This document shows, in pieces, positions 14,379 to 18,791 of a stretch of 18,791 nucleotides of DNA. The number at the start of each line of letters is the position of its first letter. Position 1 is the first letter of the stretch. Source of the DNA: CAJCBL01 sp035298965. GTDB taxonomy: Bacteria > Verrucomicrobiota > Verrucomicrobiia > Opitutales > Opitutaceae. The translations under genes and the position numbers were made by a program. The notes under the pieces are model-generated. The model saw only the letters and a program-made list of their open reading frames with translations. It searched no databases and was not told the origin of the DNA. Location of the stretch: NCBI GenBank assembly GCA_035298965.1, contig DATGXO010000162.1, positions 1-18,791 on the forward strand, read 5' to 3'.

Positions 14379-16025
14379 GTGAAATACATTTTCGTCACGG
14401 GCGGCGTCGTTTCTTCTCTCGGCAAGGGCCTCACGGCGGCCTCGCTCGGGGCTCTCCTTGAGGCGCGCGGACTGATCGTGCGGATCCAGAAGTTCGACCC
14501 GTACCTGAACGTCGACCCGGGCACGATGAGCCCGTTCCAGCACGGCGAAGTGTACGTGCTCGACGACGGCGCCGAGACCGACCTCGACCTCGGGCACTAT
14601 GAACGTTTCACGTCCGGCAAGCTCAGCCGGATGAACAGCCTTTCCTCCGGCCAGATCTATGAGGCCGTGATCGCGAAGGAGCGCCGCGGCGACTACCTGG
14701 GGAAAACCGTGCAGGTGATCCCGCACGTGACGAACGAGATCAAGAACCGCATCTACGCCGGTGGCGAGGGCGTCGACATCTTGATCACGGAGATCGGCGG
14801 CACGACGGGCGACATCGAGGGATTGCCGTTCCTCGAAGCGATGCGCCAGTTCGCGCTCGAAGTGGGGCCGGGCAACGTGTGCTTCATCCACGTCACCCTC
14901 GTGCCGTACCTCGGCGCCGCGGGCGAACTGAAGACGAAGCCCACGCAGCAGAGCGTCGCGAAGCTGCGCGAGATTGGTATCCAGCCGCACGTGCTCGTGT
15001 GCCGTTGCGACCACCCGATGCCGAAGGATCACCGCGAAAAACTTTCGCTCTACTGCAACGTTCCCACGAACGCCGTGATCGAGGAGCAGGATGTCGAGAC
15101 CTCCATCTACGAGCTTCCGCTCGCGCTGCAGAAGGAGAAGCTCGACGATCTCGTCGTCGATATCCTCCGCCTCGATGCGCCGCCGGTGAAGAACAACGTC
15201 TGGCACCAGGTCGTGCGCCGCATCAAGCACCCGAAGCACCACGTGAAGGTCGGTGTCGTGGGCAAGTACATCGAACTGCAGGACGCCTACAAATCCATCT
15301 ACGAATCGCTCTACCACGCCGGCATCGCGAACAACGCGAAGGTCGAGATCGTGCGCATCGATGCGCAGGACCTCGAGCAGAAGGCGGGGCTCAAACAGCT
15401 CGCCGGTCTCGACGCCATCCTCGTCCCCGGCGGTTTCGGCGATCGCGGCACAGAGGGCAAGATTGCCGCCGCCCGTTATGCCCGCGAGCATAAGGTTCCG
15501 TACTACGGCATCTGCCTCGGTCTCCAAATTGCGGTGATCGAGTTCGCCCGCAACGTGCTCGGATTGAAGAGCGCCAACAGCACCGAGTTCGACCCCGATA
15601 CCGAGGACCCGGTGATCGACTTCATGGACGACCAGCGCCGCATCACGGACAAGGGCGCGACGATGCGCCTCGGCGCCTACGACTGCCGCCTGCGGCCCGG
15701 CACACACGCCGCGAAGGCGTACGGTCGTGAGCTGATCAGCGAGCGCCACCGCCACCGCTACGAGGTGAACAACAATTACGTCGAGATGCTCGGCGACGCC
15801 GGCATGGTCTTCGCCGGCGTGAACCCGCAGCGCAATCTGGTCGAGATCATCGAGCTGAAGGACCACCCGTGGTTCGTGGGCGTGCAGTTCCACCCCGAGT
15901 TCAAGTCGAAGCCCAACCAGGCCCAGCCGCTCTTCGCCGCCTTTGTGAAGGCTGCGCTCAAACGTCAGGCCGGGGCGACGGCGAAGGTCGCGGGAAAGAA
16001 GCCCGCCGCGAAGGCGAAGAAGTAG
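14379..16025 (+). CDS. pyrG: CTP synthase
   Basis: A 548-residue CTP synthase converting UTP to CTP with ATP and glutamine. The synthase domain starts at VKYIFVTGGVVSSLGKGLTAASL with the P-loop, followed by QKFDPYLNVDPGTMSPFQHGEVYVLDDGAETDLDLGHYERF and TEIGGTTGDIEGLPFLEA. The glutaminase domain has nucleophile Cys379 (GICLGLQ, same number as E. coli), PGGFGDRGTEGK, and His505/Glu507 in VQFHPEFKS. Leu replaces the usual Met in GICLGMQ, a mild change. The last 20 residues are Ala/Lys-rich (GKKPAAKAKK), a non-conserved basic tail. GTG 14379 is the start fixed by homology; the leader is pyrimidine-rich (GTTTCTC, GTCTTCC) with no Shine-Dalgarno. The 133-nt gap after cysE contains only weak hairpins, so cotranscription is uncertain. 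kdsA follows; CTP is the co-substrate for CMP-KDO formation, explaining the neighbourhood. Confidence 0.97.
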   Translation: MKYIFVTGGVVSSLGKGLTAASLGALLEARGLIVRIQKFDPYLNVDPGTMSPFQHGEVYVLDDGAETDLDLGHYERFTSGKLSRMNSLSSGQIYEAVIAKERRGDYLGKTVQVIPHVTNEIKNRIYAGGEGVDILITEIGGTTGDIEGLPFLEAMRQFALEVGPGNVCFIHVTLVPYLGAAGELKTKPTQQSVAKLREIGIQPHVLVCRCDHPMPKDHREKLSLYCNVPTNAVIEEQDVETSIYELPLALQKEKLDDLVVDILRLDAPPVKNNVWHQVVRRIKHPKHHVKVGVVGKYIELQDAYKSIYESLYHAGIANNAKVEIVRIDAQDLEQKAGLKQLAGLDAILVPGGFGDRGTEGKIAAARYAREHKVPYYGICLGLQIAVIEFARNVLGLKSANSTEFDPDTEDPVIDFMDDQRRITDKGATMRLGAYDCRLRPGTHAAKAYGRELISERHRHRYEVNNNYVEMLGDAGMVFAGVNPQRNLVEIIELKDHPWFVGVQFHPEFKSKPNQAQPLFAAFVKAALKRQAGATAKVAGKKPAAKAKK

Positions 16026-16058
16026 GCGAGGCCGGCGAGCTGTTCGCGGATTTCCGAC

Positions 16059-16126
16059 GGTGGGGCGGGCTTAATGCCCGCCATCCGCGCGGGCGCCGAA
16101 CCGGCGGGCGTAAAGCCCGCCCCACC
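16059..16126. repeat. REPIN-like element: two hairpins in inverted order
   Basis: A 24-nt arm at 16059-16082 is repeated in inverted form at 16103-16126 with two mismatches. Each arm is itself a hairpin: GCGGGC pairs with GCCCGC across the loop TTAAT in the left arm and GTAAA in the right arm. The outer ends are GGTGGGG and CCCCACC. It begins 33 nt after the pyrG stop. The layout of two REP-like hairpins facing each other is that of a REPIN; it could also end pyrG transcription. Confidence 0.75.
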
Positions 16127-16212
16127 ACCCGGAGAGGGACTGGCCGCAAGCGATCCCGGTGTGACGAAATTCTGCGGTGCCTCTCCGCCCTTGTCTTCAC
16201 TTCGGTTGCGCC

Positions 16213-16254
16213 CTTCTGTCGTCCGTCTTCCGACGTCCGTCCTCTGTCGCATCC
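16213..16254 (+). repeat. 7-nt periodic pyrimidine-rich tract before the kdsA start codon
   Basis: Six consecutive 7-mers end three bases before ATG 16258: CTTCTGT (16213), CGTCCGT (16220), then CTTCCGA (16227), CGTCCGT again (16234), then CCTCTGT (16241) and CGCATCC (16248). CGTCCGT is exact in two copies. No Shine-Dalgarno precedes the start. Confidence 0.7.
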
Positions 16255-16257
16255 ACC

Positions 16258-17046
16258 ATGCTCTTCGATCCCCAGCGCCTGCTTCTGATCGCCGGTCCGT
16301 GCTCGCTCGAGAACGAAACGGTCTGCCGCGCGGTCGCGACCGAACTCGCGGACATCCGCGCGTGGCATCCCGAGCTGAACATCGTCTTCAAGGGCTCGTT
16401 CGACAAAGCCAACCGCACCTCGCTCAGCGGCGCGCGTGGCACGGGGATCGAGGCCGGCCTGGAATTGCTCGCGCTGGTGAAACGCGAATTCGGTTTCCCG
16501 GTACTGACCGACGTCCACGAGCGCGAGCAGGTGCCGGCTGTGGCGGCGGTGTGCGACGTGTTGCAGATCCCGGCGTTTCTCTGCCGGCAGACGGATCTGC
16601 TGGTGGCGGCGGCGCAGACGGGGCGCGTGGTGAACGTCAAGAAGGGCCAGTTCCTCTCGCCGCAGGAGATGCCGTTCACGCTCACGAAACTCGCCGGCGC
16701 CGCCGAGGTGTGGCAGACGGAGCGCGGCACGACCTTCGGCTACCAGAACCTCGTCGTCGACATGCGCAGCTTCCCGATCATGAAGGCCAACGGCTTTCCG
16801 ACGATCCTCGACGCCACGCACAGCGTGCAGCTGCCCGGCGCGGGTGGCGGCAAGAGCAGCGGGCAGCGCGAGTTCGTCGAGCCGCTGGCCAAGGCCGCGC
16901 TCGCCGCGGGTGCCGACGGCTTGTTTCTCGAGACCCATCCGAATCCCGCCGAGGCGATTTCCGATGGCCCGAACATGGTGCCGCTCGGCGAACTCGCCGG
17001 CCTGCTCGACCGCTGTCTCGCCGTCTGGCGCGCGGTGCGCGGGTGA
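16258..17046 (+). CDS. kdsA: 3-deoxy-8-phosphooctulonate synthase (KDO-8-phosphate synthase), metal-dependent type
   Basis: A 262-residue enzyme condensing phosphoenolpyruvate with arabinose 5-phosphate to KDO-8-phosphate for the lipopolysaccharide core. Visible motifs are LLIAGPCSLEN at the N terminus, VFKGSFDKANRTSLSGARGTG, LTDVHEREQV, NVKKGQFLSP and DATHSVQLPG. Cys15, His188, Glu225 and Asp236 occupy the positions of Cys11, His185, Glu222 and Asp233 of the Aquifex enzyme, the four metal ligands. The E. coli enzyme has Asn in place of the Cys. This is therefore the metal-dependent class. The start ATG 16258 has no Shine-Dalgarno but a 7-nt periodic tract before it. pyrG lies upstream across 232 nt holding the REPIN-like element. 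Its presence shows that the organism makes KDO-containing lipopolysaccharide, or inherited the ability. Confidence 0.96.
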   Translation: MLFDPQRLLLIAGPCSLENETVCRAVATELADIRAWHPELNIVFKGSFDKANRTSLSGARGTGIEAGLELLALVKREFGFPVLTDVHEREQVPAVAAVCDVLQIPAFLCRQTDLLVAAAQTGRVVNVKKGQFLSPQEMPFTLTKLAGAAEVWQTERGTTFGYQNLVVDMRSFPIMKANGFPTILDATHSVQLPGAGGGKSSGQREFVEPLAKAALAAGADGLFLETHPNPAEAISDGPNMVPLGELAGLLDRCLAVWRAVRG

Positions 17047-17235
17047 GGAACTCGTGCGGCCCAGATTTCGATTATAGGGACTGACCCGCCTGACGCGGGC
17101 AGAGCTTCGCGCGCCTTCGGCGCATTGCTTCGAACGTTGGGCACCGGCCTCGCAGAGTGGTGCGAGCAAGTTCGCCCCTACGCAGGATGCATGACCACGG
17201 CGGCGGGCCGGTTGTCAGCGCTTTGGCACTTGGCG

Positions 17236-17289
17236 CGGTTTGTCTTTCGCGTCGGCGCGCGCACTTTGCGCGCGCCCCCCGGCAAACCG
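17236..17289 (+). promoter_or_regulatory. Strong nested hairpin in the leader of the amylase gene
   Basis: An outer 7-bp stem pairs CGGTTTG (17236-17242) with CAAACCG (17283-17289). Inside it, a perfect 10-bp stem pairs GGCGCGCGCA (17254-17263) with TGCGCGCGCC (17267-17276) around a 3-nt loop. The structure ends one base before the ribosome binding site AAGGA (17291-17295). It could be a leader that positions or controls the ribosome site, or a terminator of upstream reading. The rest of the 254-nt gap after kdsA holds only short GC hairpins, for example CCCGC/GCGGG at 17085-17099. Confidence 0.5.
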
Positions 17290-17290
17290 A

Positions 17291-17295
17291 AAGGA
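17291..17295 (+). promoter_or_regulatory. Ribosome binding site of the amylase gene
   Basis: AAGGA with a 5-nt spacer precedes ATG 17301 and supports that start. It lies directly after the nested leader hairpin. Confidence 0.65.
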
Positions 17296-17300
17296 ACGAC

Positions 17301-18791
17301 ATGAATCCTGCTTCGCTGCGCGAAATCGATTTCGCCGCGCTCCGGGGGCAACTGCCCGACCGGGAGCATCGCGTCACCACCAAGTACCAGCCGTCGCCGG
17401 CGGCATGGGAGGACCAGGTCCTCTATTTCCTCATGCTCGACCGGTTCTCCGACGGGCGCGAGGCCGGCTACCGCGATGGCCGCAACGCCGCCGTCCCGGA
17501 CACGCCGGTGTTCAACGCGGCGGACAACGGCAACGCGATCGCCACCGAAGCCGGGGCGGCCGCGTGGCGCGAAGCCGGCGGCGATTGGTGCGGCGGCACG
17601 CTCAGCGGCCTGGCGGCGAAGATGGGTTATCTGAAACGGCTCGGCATCACGGCGCTGTGGGTGAGTCCGTTGTTCAAGCAGGTGAGCGAGCGTTTCACGC
17701 GGGAGAAGAGCTACCACGGTTACGGCATCCAGGATTTCCTCGCGGTCGATCCGCGTTTCGGCACGGCGGAGGATCTGCGCGCGATGGTGCGCACGGCGCA
17801 CGAGCACGGCATCTACGTGATTCTCGACATCATCCTGAACCATTTGGGAAACGTCTTCGCCTACCGGCACGACGACCCGCCGCCGCGTTGGAACGGCTCC
17901 GAGCACGAGGTGGCCGGCTATCGCGACGCGACGGGTGCCGCGAATCTGCCTTTCTACACGGGACTGCCGGCCGACACCTCGCGCGACGCCGCCGTGTGGC
18001 CGCGGGAGCTGCAGCCGCACACGACCTTCGCGAAGCGCGGCACGATCTCGAACTGGGACTGGTACCCGGAGTACCTCGAGGGCGATTTCTGCACGTTGAA
18101 GGAGCTGCACCTCGGCATCGGGGAAACGGACACGTATGCGCCATCGGCGGCGTTGCAGGCGCTCGCGGAGGTTTACCGCTACTGGATCGCGTATGCGGAT
18201 ATCGACGGCTACCGGATAGACACCGTGAAGCACATGGACACCGGCGCCGTGCGCTATTTCGGATCGGTGATCCACGAGTTCGCGCAGCGGCTGGGGAAAG
18301 AGAATTTCTACCTGATCGGCGAGATCACCGGCGGGCGCGTATTCGCCTTCAACAAGCTTGAGGCGACCGGCCTGGATGCGGCGCTCGGCGTGGACGACAT
18401 CCCGGACAAGCTCGAGTACCTCGTGAAGGGGTGGCGCAACCCGGAGGAATATTTCGCCCTGTTCCGCAACTCGCTGCTCGTGGGGAAGGAGTCGCACACG
18501 TGGTTCCGCAACAAGGTTGTCACGCTCTTCGACGACCACGACCAGGTGCGGAAGGGCGGCAACAAGGCGCGCTTCTGCGCGGGGGATGCGGCCTACGCGC
18601 GGCAGGTCGCGGCGGCGGTCGCGCTTGAGGCGACGACGCTCGGCATCCCTCTCCTCTACTACGGCACCGAGCAGGCGTTCGACGGCGCGGGCGACAACGA
18701 CCGCTACCTGCGCGAATGCATGTTCGGCGGGCGCTTCGGTGCGTTTCGCACGCGCGGGCGGCACTTCTTCGACGAGACGCACCCGGCTTAC
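17301..18791 (+). CDS. GH13 alpha-amylase family glycosyl hydrolase, 3' end outside window
   Basis: The first 497 residues of a GH13 alpha-amylase-family enzyme; the frame is open to the window end. The (beta/alpha)8 barrel begins near residue 38 with VLYFLMLDRFSDG, then GGTLSGLAAKMGYLKRLGITALWVSP and DIILNHLGN (region I). DGYRIDTVKHM holds the nucleophile Asp307, LIGEITGG the acid/base Glu341, and FDDHDQ the third carboxylate Asp414, so all catalytic residues are present. LLYYGTEQAFDGAGDNDRYLRECMFGG follows, as in alpha-amylases and related glucanotransferases. There is no signal peptide, so a cytoplasmic role in alpha-glucan or maltooligosaccharide turnover is likely. The insert between 60 and 95 is long and substrate specificity cannot be read. 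ATG 17301 is supported by AAGGA. It has its own structured leader and is probably expressed apart from kdsA. Confidence 0.9.
   Translation, partial: MNPASLREIDFAALRGQLPDREHRVTTKYQPSPAAWEDQVLYFLMLDRFSDGREAGYRDGRNAAVPDTPVFNAADNGNAIATEAGAAAWREAGGDWCGGTLSGLAAKMGYLKRLGITALWVSPLFKQVSERFTREKSYHGYGIQDFLAVDPRFGTAEDLRAMVRTAHEHGIYVILDIILNHLGNVFAYRHDDPPPRWNGSEHEVAGYRDATGAANLPFYTGLPADTSRDAAVWPRELQPHTTFAKRGTISNWDWYPEYLEGDFCTLKELHLGIGETDTYAPSAALQALAEVYRYWIAYADIDGYRIDTVKHMDTGAVRYFGSVIHEFAQRLGKENFYLIGEITGGRVFAFNKLEATGLDAALGVDDIPDKLEYLVKGWRNPEEYFALFRNSLLVGKESHTWFRNKVVTLFDDHDQVRKGGNKARFCAGDAAYARQVAAAVALEATTLGIPLLYYGTEQAFDGAGDNDRYLRECMFGGRFGAFRTRGRHFFDETHPAY

Noticed and set aside
13971..15893. A 640-residue minus-strand open frame opposite cysE and pyrG
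   Set aside because: Shadow of pyrG; the plus-strand product has all CTP synthase motifs.
17102..17117. Possible UUCG-tetraloop terminator hairpin after kdsA
   Set aside because: The pairing that works (GCGCC with GGCGC) leaves a TTC loop rather than a C(UUCG)G loop, and no U tract follows.

Overview
The window is GC-rich (roughly two thirds G+C by eye) and densely coding. Gene content points to a Gram-negative member of the Verrucomicrobiota, most likely Opitutaceae-like: a Minf_1886-family protein, a DUF6941-type protein, a KDO-8-phosphate synthase (so lipopolysaccharide), two small lipoproteins, and several genes with no Shine-Dalgarno sequence. The taxon is inferred from gene families and style, not from a marker gene.

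Layout. 1-2219 (minus strand): a secreted GH74 xyloglucanase-like protein whose 3' end lies outside the window, preceded by a YjbQ-family gene. 2498-4029 (plus): two overlapping lipoprotein genes of unknown role, bracketed at about 100 nt on each side by two 44-nt palindromes sharing the core ACGGCCGT. 4370-9004 (plus): a Minf_1886-family protein, a double-module M16 metallopeptidase and a membrane-anchored TPR protein. 9190-10737 (minus): an adenosine-kinase-like PfkB kinase and a DUF6941-like protein, separated by two different arrays of 7-nt repeats. 10866-14245 (plus): a compact thiol operon with a cysteine-rich ArsR repressor, a glutamate-cysteine ligase, an ATP-grasp ligase equivalent to the C-terminal half of GshF, and a serine acetyltransferase. 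14379-17046 (plus): CTP synthase and KDO-8-phosphate synthase, both feeding CMP-KDO formation. 17301-end (plus): a GH13 alpha-amylase-family enzyme cut by the window edge.

The most interesting system is the arsR-gshA-gshB-like-cysE cluster. It reads as a self-contained glutathione module: CysE raises cysteine supply, GshA joins glutamate to cysteine, and the ATP-grasp enzyme adds glycine. It sits behind a regulator whose CAC motif lies where ArsR-type arsenic sensors bind As(III). A TTGACG -35 box, an inverted repeat and a repeated TAGTTCTAC motif lie at the regulator's start, which may be leaderless.

The second theme is short repeated DNA outside genes. 7-nt periodic tracts directly abut the start codons of three SD-less genes (M16 peptidase, PfkB kinase, kdsA), a further G-rich 7-nt array lies between two minus-strand genes, a REPIN-like double hairpin follows pyrG, and a strong nested hairpin occupies the amylase leader. 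No tRNA, rRNA, CRISPR array, transposase or phage gene was seen.
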